Positions 1-8,026 of a stretch of 64,000 bases of DNA are shown here, one piece after another. The DNA comes from UBA3478 sp049596955 (lineage in GTDB: Bacteria; Bacteroidota; Bacteroidia; Flavobacteriales; Flavobacteriaceae). The translations under genes were made by a program, and so were the position numbers. The notes beneath the pieces were generated by a model, which worked only from the letters and a program-made list of their open reading frames with translations, was not told the origin of the DNA and ran no database searches. Location of the stretch: NCBI GenBank assembly GCA_049596955.1, contig JBMYMD010000002.1:62001-126000 (forward strand), read 5' to 3'. Numbering within the stretch: the stretch's first letter is position 1; every line of letters begins with the position of its first letter.

Positions 1-77
1 ATCGACAATTAAATCCATATCAAATCTGTGATTGTTAGATAAATCGTCTTCGAAGATACTTTTTAAAGGTTTTATTT

Positions 78-106
78 TTGTTATAAATCAAATAAAATTA
101 TATTTG
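78..106 (+). promoter_or_regulatory. Promoter of tRNA-Phe
   Basis: TTG at 78-80 is followed, after 18 bases, by TATATTTG at 99-106. This matches the Bacteroidota primary sigma consensus (TTG, about 19 bases, TAnnTTTG). Transcription would begin around 111-114, about 10 bases before the mature tRNA. Upstream (1-77) no gene can be supported: all plus frames are soon closed, and a minus-strand start at 18-16 leaves too few codons in the window to judge. Confidence 0.75.
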
Positions 107-123
107 CACCCGCTATTTAGCGA

Positions 124-196
<73 letters not shown>

Positions 197-197
197 C

Positions 198-236
198 AAA
201 AAGCCCTCTCCTTTGCTGGACAGGGCTTTTTTGTTT
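198..236 (+). terminator. Intrinsic terminator of tRNA-Phe
   Basis: AAAAAGCCCT (198-207) pairs with AGGGCTTTTT (222-231), with a 14-base loop, and the right arm continues into a T run. It begins two bases after the tRNA 3' end. Between 237 and 394 there is only non-coding AT-rich sequence. Confidence 0.85.
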
Positions 237-394
237 AATGGGTTATAAAATCAAATCTTCAACAGTAAATCATTCTGTCTTTTCGCTTGTACTCATTAGT
301 ATCAGACTAAGTAGGTTATGCTCACTCTTTTAATTTGCATAATCACAGACAGAATTAGATTGCCAAAACCACTACTAGCCTTGACGTGATTGAA

Positions 395-3300
395 TTACTC
401 ATTCAGAAATTCTTCAAAAGATTTAAGCTCCTCGAATGAAATTTTAGACTTCTTTTTTAATCGATTGAACTCCTTTTCTGCAGTTGAGTAAAGATCTAAA
501 ATGACCTCCATATACTCCATTTCATTTGGAGATGGAACTGAATAACTGTCAGCTATTTTACTGTACAAGTTGGCCAATTTTTCTCGAAGTTCTGGCTCAG
601 CAGCTCCAACATAATTATCTCCAGTTGTGATAACCAATGTCTTCTTTAAGTCCATTAATTTAGACTTTAATTTGCCTTGACTACCTTCAATCATTTCGTC
701 TACTTGATAGACCATATAAGCTAAGTCTTGTGTAAGATCATAAAGTGACATAACAATGTCATTCTTTTGCTTAAAATAGGCTGAATCCACACTTGTTGTG
801 GGGTCATTCGTTAGTTCGAATTCCTGCTCAAATTTATCTCGGCCTTTATTAATTACAACTTTATACGTTCCGGCTAATACTCTTGGCGAAGTAAATCCTC
901 CAAAAGCTAGTGTTTTACCTTTTGCAACTTTGGGTTGTTTCATGGTGTAATTCCACCTAACAATATTCACTCCTTTGGATTTTCCAGGGCTAAGCTTAGA
1001 AATTACATTCCCTTCTAAATCGTGAATTTCCATTGTCATTTTTCCAAAGGTGTGTCTTTTTGGGAGTAAATATTTGAATTGAGCAATCGTTGTTGGATTT
1101 TCTCCAACAAACTGTGTTTCCGCTCCAAATGAACTTCCAAAGCCGTAACTCTTATCGCTCATAAGCATACCTGTAGGCTCAAAAAAGTGCAGTTTTGAAG
1201 ACAACTGATCACTGTTTATTTCTCTCAGTGGTGATATATCGTCTAAAATAATGACCCCTCTTCCGTGAGTACCCATTACTAAGTCATTCGTTTTCGATTG
1301 AAGTTCGATATAATGAACAGCAACAGGTGGCATATTTTTGGTAAAGTGACTCCAACTTTCGCCACCGTTATTTGTGATAAATAACCCTTTTTCTGTGCCG
1401 AGAAATAAAAGATCTGGATTTACATAATCCTCTTGAATATTTCTTGCAAAAATGGGTATATCGTCAGTGACTATTGAATTCCAAGTAAGGCCGTAATCTG
1501 TTGTTTTATAAACATAAGGCGCAAAATCTCCACTGGTATGGCCATCAAAAACCGCATAGGCCGTTGCTTTATCATGAACGCTTGCTTCTATGTGGTAGAC
1601 CCAAGTATTAGCTGGTAAACCACTTATGTTTTTTGTAGTATTGCTCCAGGTTTTTCCTCCATTTTTGGTGACCTGCACATTACCATCATCGGTACCCACC
1701 CAAATCACGTTTTCATCGAGTCTTGATTCCGCTATAGTAAAAATGGTAGTATGGTTTTCAGCTCCAGAATTATCCATAGACAATCCACCTGAGTCTTGTT
1801 GATTTTGTTTTTCTGGATTATTAGTGGTTAAATCCTCAGAGATTGTCCTCCAGCTTTCGCCCATATCCTCTGAAACGTGAAGGAATTGACTCCCGACATA
1901 AAGTCTATCCGGTTGATTGTAACTGATTTCTATTGGAGTGTTCCAATTAAACCTCAATTTAGGTTGACCTGATTTAGGTAAAGGATGAATGGTCTTAACT
2001 CTTTGTTTTTCTGTATCGTATCTCCAAATATTTTCAGCACCCTGCATTTCAGAATAAATTATTCTTTTTGTAGGATGACTCAACACTCTGAAACCGTCTC
2101 CTGCCCCAACTGATTTCCAATCAGCAGCTGTAACTCCTCCGCCTGATAAATTTGGACCATACCATGACCCGTTATCTTGTAATCCTCCGTAAACATTATA
2201 AGGTTCCTCGTTATCGACAGAAATATGATAAAATTGTGATAGCGGTAAATTTTCAACAATTTCAAAGGTCGTTCCGCCATTCCAAGACCTGTAGACACCT
2301 CCATCTGTTCCTGCATAAATATTATCTGAATTCTCTATGTTAAATGCAAGATCGTGTATATCACTGTGCATAACCCCTAAGTCTTTAAAGGTCTCTCCTC
2401 CATCTCGAGAAATAGATCCAGACAACCCAGCTTTTAAGATTACATCTGGATTTGTGGGGTCTACCACAATTCTTGAAAAATAAAAGGGTCTAACTGTAAT
2501 TCCAAAATCGTTGTTAGACTGTGTCCAAGAATCTCCCCCATCTAAACTTTTGTAAAGTCCTTTTTTCTCCTGTTTCTCGGCTTCTATGACGGTGTAGAGA
2601 ATGTTAGGACTCGATGGAGCAATTGCAATAGCTAATCTTCCAAGCTTGCCCTCAGGAAAACCATTGTGTATTTTATTCCATGTTTTTCCTCCATCAACTG
2701 ATTTGTAAAGGGCACTCTTTTCTCCTCCAGAATTAAAGGACCAGCCTGTTCTTCTAAATTCCCACATTGAGGCGTATAATACATTTGGATTTGTTGGGTC
2801 CATAGCTAAATCAGCGCAACCAGTCGAAGGACCGTCGTATAGAATTTGAGCCCATGTTTTTCCTCCATCTTCAGATTTATAGACTCCCCTTTCATCACTG
2901 TCAGACCACAGGGCTCCTAAAACCCCTACAAAGATTTCATCAGAGTTGTTTGGATTGACAATAACATTAGCAATTCGCTCTGAGTTTTCAAATCCAATTT
3001 TATCCCAATTAATTCCACCATCGACAGACTTATAAAGCCCATCTCCAACGGATACACTATTTCTCGTCCAGGTTTCACCTGTACCGACATAGATTGTATT
3101 ATCAGGATCATTTGGATCTAAAGTAACAGCCCCAATCGATTGAATATGATCGTCAAAAATTGGGTTAAAAGTTGCCCCGCCGTTATTTGATTTCCAAACG
3201 CCACCCCCTGCAGTTCCTGCATAGAGTATTCTGGGATTAGTCGGGTGAAGTTCCAAGTCATTTATTCTCCCGCTCATAAGAGCGGGTCCAATATGTCTAG

Positions 3301-3412
3301 CCCTTAGGTCACCAAAATATGATTCTAAATTTAAGTTGTCTTTTTGTTGGCTTTGTGCAAAAAATGAACACAGAAATAAAGCTAATAGAAAGCCATAGGT
3401 ATATTTTCTCAT
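395..3412 (-). CDS. Secreted Asp-box (BNR/VPS10-like) propeller protein
   Basis: 1005 residues with a signal peptide at about 1-21. Eleven Asp-box-like motifs (such as SVDGGINW, SEDGGKTW, SVDGGKTW) are spread over roughly residues 70-720, which predicts one or more beta-propellers of the sortilin/VPS10 type. The last 250 residues are a beta-rich and then helical tail without motifs I recognise. Similar Bacteroidota proteins are often labelled 'glycosyl hydrolase', but no catalytic motif of a glycosidase family is visible, so that label is not supported. It probably acts in the periplasm or at the cell surface. A diverged paralogue lies at 29564-32812. The gene follows the LolA-like gene by 33 bases and may be cotranscribed with it. 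Substrate unknown. Confidence 0.85.
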   Translation of the reverse strand: MRKYTYGFLLALFLCSFFAQSQQKDNLNLESYFGDLRARHIGPALMSGRINDLELHPTNPRILYAGTAGGGVWKSNNGGATFNPIFDDHIQSIGAVTLDPNDPDNTIYVGTGETWTRNSVSVGDGLYKSVDGGINWDKIGFENSERIANVIVNPNNSDEIFVGVLGALWSDSDERGVYKSEDGGKTWAQILYDGPSTGCADLAMDPTNPNVLYASMWEFRRTGWSFNSGGEKSALYKSVDGGKTWNKIHNGFPEGKLGRLAIAIAPSSPNILYTVIEAEKQEKKGLYKSLDGGDSWTQSNNDFGITVRPFYFSRIVVDPTNPDVILKAGLSGSISRDGGETFKDLGVMHSDIHDLAFNIENSDNIYAGTDGGVYRSWNGGTTFEIVENLPLSQFYHISVDNEEPYNVYGGLQDNGSWYGPNLSGGGVTAADWKSVGAGDGFRVLSHPTKRIIYSEMQGAENIWRYDTEKQRVKTIHPLPKSGQPKLRFNWNTPIEISYNQPDRLYVGSQFLHVSEDMGESWRTISEDLTTNNPEKQNQQDSGGLSMDNSGAENHTTIFTIAESRLDENVIWVGTDDGNVQVTKNGGKTWSNTTKNISGLPANTWVYHIEASVHDKATAYAVFDGHTSGDFAPYVYKTTDYGLTWNSIVTDDIPIFARNIQEDYVNPDLLFLGTEKGLFITNNGGESWSHFTKNMPPVAVHYIELQSKTNDLVMGTHGRGVIILDDISPLREINSDQLSSKLHFFEPTGMLMSDKSYGFGSSFGAETQFVGENPTTIAQFKYLLPKRHTFGKMTMEIHDLEGNVISKLSPGKSKGVNIVRWNYTMKQPKVAKGKTLAFGGFTSPRVLAGTYKVVINKGRDKFEQEFELTNDPTTSVDSAYFKQKNDIVMSLYDLTQDLAYMVYQVDEMIEGSQGKLKSKLMDLKKTLVITTGDNYVGAAEPELREKLANLYSKIADSYSVPSPNEMEYMEVILDLYSTAEKEFNRLKKKSKISFEELKSFEEFLNE

Positions 3413-3445
3413 AATGGAATTTAAAGTACAGTGAAAATTAAAAGC

Positions 3446-4198
3446 TTAGTTATTTTCAGGAAATGCAAATACACTATCGTCAATTTCAGGATTTAAAACG
3501 ATTTTGTTGATGGTGACAGATGCTCCATCTTGCCCGACCATTCCTTGTGATTGTGAAAAAGGAAAATACAATCCTTCTACCTCTTGGTAATCGCTAAATT
3601 TGACCTCACTCATTTGACCTTTCATAGGACCAGACTTAATTTCAGATTGTTGAGCAATGGGTACAAAATTGTCCATATCAAAGAAATAAAAGTCTACATT
3701 CTCTACCTCTTCTCCATCGGCCAGAACTGGTGTTTTTGTCAATTTCACTTTAAAACATTCCGTACCATCTATTTCTTCTGTACCTAAAAGTTCAGCAGAA
3801 TAACCTTTTGATTTGTAATCTAGTAGTGGTTCTGGAAAATCTGCCATTGCTCTTTTGACATTTTCAGTCGTCTCATCATCACTTTTTTCAGCTTTCTGAT
3901 TCATCAGGTTTATACTCCAAGAAACCTCCCCGTCAAAAACACCTTGTTTTATTTCCTGTCCTTGAAACTTAATAACCGACATTTGCTTTCCAGATTTTAA
4001 CTGGGTAATTTCTATGGGGATTTCCATACCCATTTGGTTAACCGTAGCATAAAAAACGACACCTTCAAGAGCTCTCCACTGCTCTGCTCCCCCCGTATTT
4101 TCAAAGTAATTATCGATAATCTCATCTACCGTTTGAGCATGAGACGAAATGTTTACACTAAAAATAAGTGCAACTAAAAGTAAAACTGAATTTTTCAT
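3446..4198 (-). CDS. LolA-like exported protein (outer membrane lipoprotein-sorting-like)
   Basis: 250 residues with a signal peptide ending near HAQ (about residue 22). The mature part is a run of beta strands resembling the LolA/LolB half-barrel fold (outer membrane lipoprotein-sorting-protein-like, COG2834). In Bacteroidota such proteins often sit beside secreted peptidases or propeller proteins, and here the gene directly precedes the Asp-box protein. True LolA function is doubtful, because this class contains many paralogues of unknown ligand. The start ATG at 4198 is followed at once by a good signal peptide. Confidence 0.7.
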   Translation of the reverse strand: MKNSVLLLVALIFSVNISSHAQTVDEIIDNYFENTGGAEQWRALEGVVFYATVNQMGMEIPIEITQLKSGKQMSVIKFQGQEIKQGVFDGEVSWSINLMNQKAEKSDDETTENVKRAMADFPEPLLDYKSKGYSAELLGTEEIDGTECFKVKLTKTPVLADGEEVENVDFYFFDMDNFVPIAQQSEIKSGPMKGQMSEVKFSDYQEVEGLYFPFSQSQGMVGQDGASVTINKIVLNPEIDDSVFAFPENN

Positions 4199-4229
4199 AT
4201 TATTTGAGTTAAGTATTGATAAATAAATA

Positions 4230-4607
4230 TTAGCTGCAAGATTCGCATTTGCCTTGGAGTAATATTTGTGAAGTTATTATTTTTATGTTAGGGACATTTG
4301 GAATGTGAATGTCAACTTGAAGACAATCCATTTTACCACACTCAATACATTGGAAATGAGGGTGTCGATCCTGATGATAATGCTTGGAACAATCGCTGCA
4401 CTTTGCATAGCACTTACTGCCATTTTTATCCAGAAAAGAATGCAAAACTCCATCGTCTTCTAATTTGTCTAAAACACGGTAGATTGTTGTCTTATTGATT
4501 TGCATTTGTAGACGATTTACCAATTCAATTACTGAAATAGCACCATTAGAATTGTGAAACTCTTTCATCAACAAGTCCACAGATGGCGTTCTGCGTTTAA
4601 TACCCAT
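4230..4607 (-). CDS. Fur-family metal-dependent repressor, probably Zur-type
   Basis: 125 residues. The N-terminal winged helix covers about 1-60, with TTIYRVLDKLEDDG as recognition helix and wing. The C-terminal half carries Fur metal ligands: H76, H78, H82 and H84, then CIEC (C87, C90) and CESC (C121, C124), the expected structural zinc site. Extra cysteines C66, C70 and C73 lie just before the histidine cluster. Divergence from a COG0523 GTPase operon argues for zinc rather than iron (inference). A TAAGTTTG element lies only a few bases before the ATG, so the transcript may be nearly leaderless. The N terminus (RRTPSVDLLMKEF) matches the first family helix, so a later start is unlikely. 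Confidence 0.85.
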   Translation of the reverse strand: MGIKRRTPSVDLLMKEFHNSNGAISVIELVNRLQMQINKTTIYRVLDKLEDDGVLHSFLDKNGSKCYAKCSDCSKHYHQDRHPHFQCIECGKMDCLQVDIHIPNVPNIKIITSQILLQGKCESCS

Positions 4608-4611
4608 AACA

Positions 4612-4642
4612 CAAACTTATAACAACATAGTTGCATTAACAA
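4612..4642 (-). promoter_or_regulatory. Promoter of the Fur/Zur-type repressor gene
   Basis: On the minus strand TTG (complement of 4640-4642) is followed after 20 bases by TAAGTTTG (complement of 4612-4619). The predicted transcription start falls within a few bases of the ATG at 4607. The left operator dyad (4621-4635) lies in the spacer, which would allow autorepression. Confidence 0.5.
4621..4635. promoter_or_regulatory. Operator-like inverted repeat, left copy
   Basis: AACAACATAGTTGCA contains the dyad CAAC-ATA-GTTG. It shares form and 3-base spacing with the better dyad at 4659-4673, with centres 38 bases apart. It covers the TTG element of the plus-strand promoter and the spacer of the minus-strand promoter. 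It is probably a binding site for the adjacent Fur-family repressor (inference). Confidence 0.55.
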
Positions 4643-4660
4643 ACAAATTTCATAGTTTTG
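4631..4660 (+). promoter_or_regulatory. Promoter of the merC-like/COG0523 operon
   Basis: TTG at 4631-4633 is followed after 19 bases by TAGTTTTG at 4653-4660, a full match to TAnnTTTG. Both elements touch inverted repeats: the left dyad covers TTG and the right dyad begins at the last bases of the -7 element. This is the geometry of a repressed promoter. Confidence 0.65.
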
Positions 4661-4673
4661 CAACTCAGTTGCA
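4659..4673. promoter_or_regulatory. Operator-like inverted repeat, right copy
   Basis: TGCAAC-TCA-GTTGCA is a perfect 6+6 inverted repeat with a 3-base centre, 11 bases upstream of the merC-like ATG and overlapping the predicted transcription start. It is the stronger of the two dyads. Assignment to the neighbouring Fur/Zur-type protein is by position only. Confidence 0.6.
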
Positions 4674-4684
4674 TTAATTAAAAG

Positions 4685-5086
4685 ATGAAAAATTTAAGCT
4701 ATAAGAATGATATTGCGGGAAGTGCTGTAGGAGCCTTTTGTGTTCTTCACTGTGCCTTAACTCCACTATTGTTTCTCTCTCCAAATTTTATAGAACTAAG
4801 TAACCACTCTTCTGCGTTGTTTTGGTGGAAAAATGCAGATTTTTTGTTTTTGACACTGGCATTTATTGCTGTATTACGCTCTTCATCAACAACTTCAATA
4901 AAAGCGCTGAAATTTATTTTTTGGGTGTCTTGGTTATTTCTATCAGTTACTATTCTAAACGAAAGGATGGCTTTTTTCGAATCGACAGAAATCTACATAT
5001 ACCTATCTAGTACACTTCTTATAGCAGTTCACCTTTACAATTTAAAATTTTGTCAAGTAAAAAACTATGAGCCTAGCAGACCATAA
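4685..5086 (+). CDS. MerC-domain small membrane protein
   Basis: 133 residues with about four hydrophobic segments. The first carries the C19-V-L-H-C23 motif typical of MerC-family (PF03203) proteins, which in mercury operons pass metal across the inner membrane. There is no mer gene nearby. The partner is a zinc-type GTPase whose start codon lies inside this gene (20-base overlap, 5067-5086), so the two are translationally coupled. A role in zinc uptake or sensing under zinc limitation fits the operon and its operator, but the metal is inferred. Confidence 0.8.
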   Translation: MKNLSYKNDIAGSAVGAFCVLHCALTPLLFLSPNFIELSNHSSALFWWKNADFLFLTLAFIAVLRSSSTTSIKALKFIFWVSWLFLSVTILNERMAFFESTEIYIYLSSTLLIAVHLYNLKFCQVKNYEPSRP

Positions 5087-6296
5087 ACTACCTGTTACCG
5101 TACTAAGTGGATTTCTTGGTGCAGGAAAAACTACTTTACTCAACCATGTATTGCACAACAAAGAAGGTTTAAAGGTTGCAGTAATTGTAAATGATATGAG
5201 CGAGGTGAACGTCGACGCGAACCTGGTCAAAAACGAAAATATACTATCTAGAACAGAAGAAAAATTGGTCGAGATGAGTAACGGCTGTATTTGTTGCACC
5301 TTACGAGAAGATTTGATGATTGAGGTAGAACGGCTCGCTAATGAAAAACGATTTGATTACTTATTAATAGAAAGTACAGGAATTAGTGAACCAATCCCAG
5401 TGGCTCAAACATTTAGTTTCATAGACGAAGAAAGCGGTATCGATTTATCGAGATTCAGTTACGTGGATACCATGGTCACCGTAGTTGATGCCTATAATTT
5501 CTTTAAAGATTTTGGTAGCCCAGAAACTTTAGAGGATAGATCTCTTACTAATATTGAAAACGACCATAGGACGATAGTAAACCTTCTTACGGACCAGGTT
5601 GAATTCGCCGATGTAATCATTTTGAACAAGACAGATTTGATTACTGCTCCTCATCTTGAATTATTGAAAGCAACACTGCACAAATTGAATCCTGCAGCAC
5701 AAATTATTGAAACAGCTTTTGGTAAAATAAATCCAGCACAAATTCTGAATACCAAACTATTTGATTTTGAAAAAGCTGAACAAAGTGCCGGTTGGATTGA
5801 AGAACTCAATAAAGAAGAACACACGCCTGAAACCGATGAATACGGCATTGGTTCGTTTGTCTTTCGCAGTAAAAAACCTTTTGACTCAAATCGGTTCAGA
5901 GCATTTGTTCAAAATAAGTTTCCCATGAATGTGATAAGAAGTAAAGGGCTTTTTTGGATCACATCAAGACCAGATCAAGCCTTGATTTGGGGTCAAGCAG
6001 GGGGTTCATTAAGAACAGATAGTGCAGGTGTATGGTGGGCGAGTATGTCCTTCAGCCAAAGATTCAATAATCCTGTTTTCATAAATAATCAGGAAGAAAT
6101 CGAAAAAGACTGGCACAATACTTTCGGTGATCGAAAAAATGAAATTGTTTTTATTGGACAAGATATGGATCATGACCAAATCATAAATGAACTTAACAAA
6201 TGTCTGGCTACAGATAAAGAACTCTCATCAAAGAATTGGAAAAAGGGAAGTAAAGACAATTGGCCAATAGAGAGAGCTTATGCTCTAGAAAATTAA
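5067..6296 (+). CDS. COG0523 (CobW/P47K) GTPase, zinc-metallochaperone type
   Basis: 409 residues. The P-loop GFLGAGKT is at 15-22, the family's metal-binding CICC is at 74-77, an ESTG switch motif is near 101-104, and NKTD gives guanine specificity. A CobW C-terminal domain follows in the last 150 residues. This subgroup (ZigA/ZNG1-like) delivers zinc to client enzymes when zinc is scarce. Location behind a Fur/Zur-type operator and beside a MerC-like protein supports that role over cobalamin synthesis; no cobalamin genes are in the window. Confidence 0.9.
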   Translation: MSLADHKLPVTVLSGFLGAGKTTLLNHVLHNKEGLKVAVIVNDMSEVNVDANLVKNENILSRTEEKLVEMSNGCICCTLREDLMIEVERLANEKRFDYLLIESTGISEPIPVAQTFSFIDEESGIDLSRFSYVDTMVTVVDAYNFFKDFGSPETLEDRSLTNIENDHRTIVNLLTDQVEFADVIILNKTDLITAPHLELLKATLHKLNPAAQIIETAFGKINPAQILNTKLFDFEKAEQSAGWIEELNKEEHTPETDEYGIGSFVFRSKKPFDSNRFRAFVQNKFPMNVIRSKGLFWITSRPDQALIWGQAGGSLRTDSAGVWWASMSFSQRFNNPVFINNQEEIEKDWHNTFGDRKNEIVFIGQDMDHDQIINELNKCLATDKELSSKNWKKGSKDNWPIERAYALEN

Positions 6297-6320
6297 TAAC
6301 CACTTTAAATTTTAAATACT

Positions 6321-6779
6321 ATGATAACAAAAGAACAAGTAATGGAGGCCCAAGAAAAATGGGGTAATGGAGTCGTACAAATAGGCTCGCTAAAGGAAAG
6401 CAGAGAAGAATGTGAGGCATTCACAAGTCAATTTCTGGACGATCGCTATGCCTTTGACAAAACAGTATTATTTAAACCCACAAAATGCGAAATAGAACAA
6501 TTCAGACCATCTAAAGCAGAAGCTACCTCTTATTTTATTGCAGGAGATGGCAGGGCTTGTTCAGAGGATCATGGATTCGCAATTCAGCCATGGACCAAAG
6601 TAAGATTTGAGAATCACGGTATTATTCTAGAGGAATCACGTGCAATCGCAATGGGAAACTACTTTTTTACAGATTTAAACGGCAATGAGGCAAAAGTAGA
6701 ATACACTTTTGGGTATCAATTGATTAATGGCGAATTAAAAATTGATTTACACCACTCGTCATTTCCCTTTGCACATTAA
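6321..6779 (+). CDS. NTF2/SnoaL-like small protein of the zinc locus
   Basis: 152 residues, no signal peptide, 24 bases after the GTPase. The C-terminal half (WTKVRFENHG, GNYFFTD, VEYTFGY, KIDLHHSSFPF) looks like the curved beta sheet of NTF2/SnoaL-like or CaMKII-association folds. To my recollection close relatives are often auto-labelled phosphoribosyl-AMP cyclohydrolase. I see none of the aspartate-rich or CxxC metal motifs of HisI, so I do not support that name. A conserved association with COG0523 genes would suggest a client or helper in zinc limitation. Confidence 0.75.
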   Translation: MITKEQVMEAQEKWGNGVVQIGSLKESREECEAFTSQFLDDRYAFDKTVLFKPTKCEIEQFRPSKAEATSYFIAGDGRACSEDHGFAIQPWTKVRFENHGIILEESRAIAMGNYFFTDLNGNEAKVEYTFGYQLINGELKIDLHHSSFPFAH

Positions 6780-6796
6780 AAGAAATTCGGTAAACA

Positions 6797-7291
6797 ATGA
6801 ATAAGCTTTTTCTTGTATGTCCAACCGATTTTTTAGAATCAAAAATCAATGAGGTTAACTATAATTCCAACAATTATTTTTACACTTCTCTGGGCAATTC
6901 ATTAAATACCGATTTAAAGACACTTTTACACATCAAAGAAATTTTGAATAAGCATTCCATTGATGAAGTCCACTTTGTCCTTTCATCTTCTAATAAAATT
7001 ATTTTAGACGCACTGAAAGGGCAAAGCTTTTCTCGTATTAGAAATATGGACAATTATTACAAAAAAATAAATCGGCTTAAGGCACATAAAATCTGTAATA
7101 CTCCGGAGGACACAAAATATTTGCCAATTTCGTATTATCTGAACAATAAAATAAAAGAAGTTCAGCAATTTCTGAACATTTCATCTTCGGCATCAATAAA
7201 TGTGACAGGTCTGATCTACGACAGTAAAACCGATAATTTTGAGAACATTTATCCTGCCTTGTATTGTCTTGAATATTTTCAATTAAACTAA
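6797..7291 (+). CDS. Uncharacterised protein at the end of the zinc-type operon
   Basis: 164 residues, cytoplasmic, 17 bases after the previous gene, so probably cotranscribed. Predicted alternation of strands and helices, with SLGNSLNTDLKTLLHIKEIL followed by a strand (EVHFVLSS), loosely recalls the order of elements in beta-carbonic anhydrases (GN, then helix, then a strand ending in the zinc ligands). None of the Cys/Asp/His zinc ligands is present at the matching places. This resemblance is weak, and the function is unknown. The following 164 bases (7292-7455) hold no gene. Confidence 0.65.
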   Translation: MNKLFLVCPTDFLESKINEVNYNSNNYFYTSLGNSLNTDLKTLLHIKEILNKHSIDEVHFVLSSSNKIILDALKGQSFSRIRNMDNYYKKINRLKAHKICNTPEDTKYLPISYYLNNKIKEVQQFLNISSSASINVTGLIYDSKTDNFENIYPALYCLEYFQLN

Positions 7292-7455
7292 TGACAATTG
7301 AAAAGCTTTAATTTTCGGCACTATTCAAGTCTTCGCTCACTTAAAATTCTTCGGTCAGTAAATCACAATTCAATAATCTTAGGCCATAAAAAATCAATTG
7401 TATTGCAATTTTAAATTAATCGATTTAGATTTAAGACAAATCTTAACCACATTTT

Positions 7456-7935
7456 ATGAAAACAAGTTTCTACACCCTTTGTCTTAGCTCAATTTTACTG
7501 TTGATTTCATGCCAACAGAACAACCGCTCTACAATTGAAAAAATTAAAGAAGAGGAAGTGCTGACTGCCCTAGACGAACTCTTTGAGATTGTAGACAAGG
7601 ATATTGACCGTATCGATGATATCGTGACAGAAGACTACTTTATTTTTGAAAACTCAAGAAAATACTCTACCGAAGAATTCGTAGAATACGTCAAGAGTTT
7701 TGGAGAATTTGACTCAAAGCGTGACTTTGCCAATATAGAAATTGACACCGATCTAAACAGCGCTCATTTGAGTATGAATCACCACGGAGAATTTGATTTG
7801 CAATCTGAATCAGGAAAAATTCGTATGATTTATGACTGGATTGAAAGTGCCTATTTGGTAAAATCTGACAATAAATTGAAGTTCAAATTTTTCTTTTCGG
7901 AAGTGACTTATGATACTATTATCCCTTTAGATTAA
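7456..7935 (+). CDS. NTF2-like (DUF4440-type) lipoprotein
   Basis: 159 residues. The lipobox LLLISC ends at C19, so it should be an anchored lipoprotein. The mature part (EEEVLTALDELFEIVDKDID..., then DYFIFENSRKYSTEEFVEYV) has the helix-then-sheet order of SnoaL/DUF4440 proteins, which are often of unknown ligand. No neighbour explains it. The next gene, an HxlR regulator, has its own promoter region. Confidence 0.7.
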   Translation: MKTSFYTLCLSSILLLISCQQNNRSTIEKIKEEEVLTALDELFEIVDKDIDRIDDIVTEDYFIFENSRKYSTEEFVEYVKSFGEFDSKRDFANIEIDTDLNSAHLSMNHHGEFDLQSESGKIRMIYDWIESAYLVKSDNKLKFKFFFSEVTYDTIIPLD

Positions 7936-7951
7936 CGGATTTTACAGCATT

Positions 7952-7969
7952 TCATAACATATGTTATGA
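7952..7969. promoter_or_regulatory. Perfect 18-bp palindrome, likely HxlR operator
   Basis: TCATAACATATGTTATGA is perfectly self-complementary. It lies about 30-48 bases upstream of the TAACTTTG element of the HxlR gene. HxlR-family dimers bind such dyads near their own promoter, so autoregulation is likely (inference). Confidence 0.6.
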
Positions 7970-7987
7970 TTAATGTAGCACATTAAT
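7969..7987. promoter_or_regulatory. Inverted repeat ATTAATG-N5-CATTAAT
   Basis: Seven-base arms (7969-7975 and 7981-7987) with a 5-base centre, directly abutting the 18-bp palindrome. It covers the expected -33 region of the HxlR promoter. Confidence 0.45.
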
Positions 7988-7999
7988 ACAATAAATCTC

Positions 8000-8007
8000 T
8001 AACTTTG
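8000..8007 (+). promoter_or_regulatory. -7 element of the HxlR gene
   Basis: TAACTTTG matches TAnnTTTG. No TTG is found at the usual distance, so the promoter may need help from a bound regulator. Transcription would start near 8012-8015, which places the ATG at 8027 about 12-15 bases into the transcript. A third dyad, TTGCAC (8005-8010) with GTGCAA (8018-8023), spans the start region. Confidence 0.5.
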
Positions 8008-8026
8008 CACCACAAAAGTGCAAGGT

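Noticed and set aside
1..120. Possible end or start of a gene at the left edge
   Set aside because: Plus frames close within 36 bases and a minus-strand frame has only six codons in the window; nothing can be supported.
272..355. Nine-base inverted repeat ATTCTGTCT ... AGACAGAAT around non-coding sequence
   Set aside because: A 66-base loop and no further features; chance is likely, and no mobile element or RNA is visible between the arms.
6321..6779. Phosphoribosyl-AMP cyclohydrolase label for the 152-residue protein
   Set aside because: None of the HisI metal-binding motifs is seen, and the strand pattern looks NTF2-like.
8018..8026. GTG start of the HxlR gene three codons upstream
   Set aside because: The predicted transcription start lies at about the same place and inside an inverted repeat, so the ATG at 8027 is preferred.
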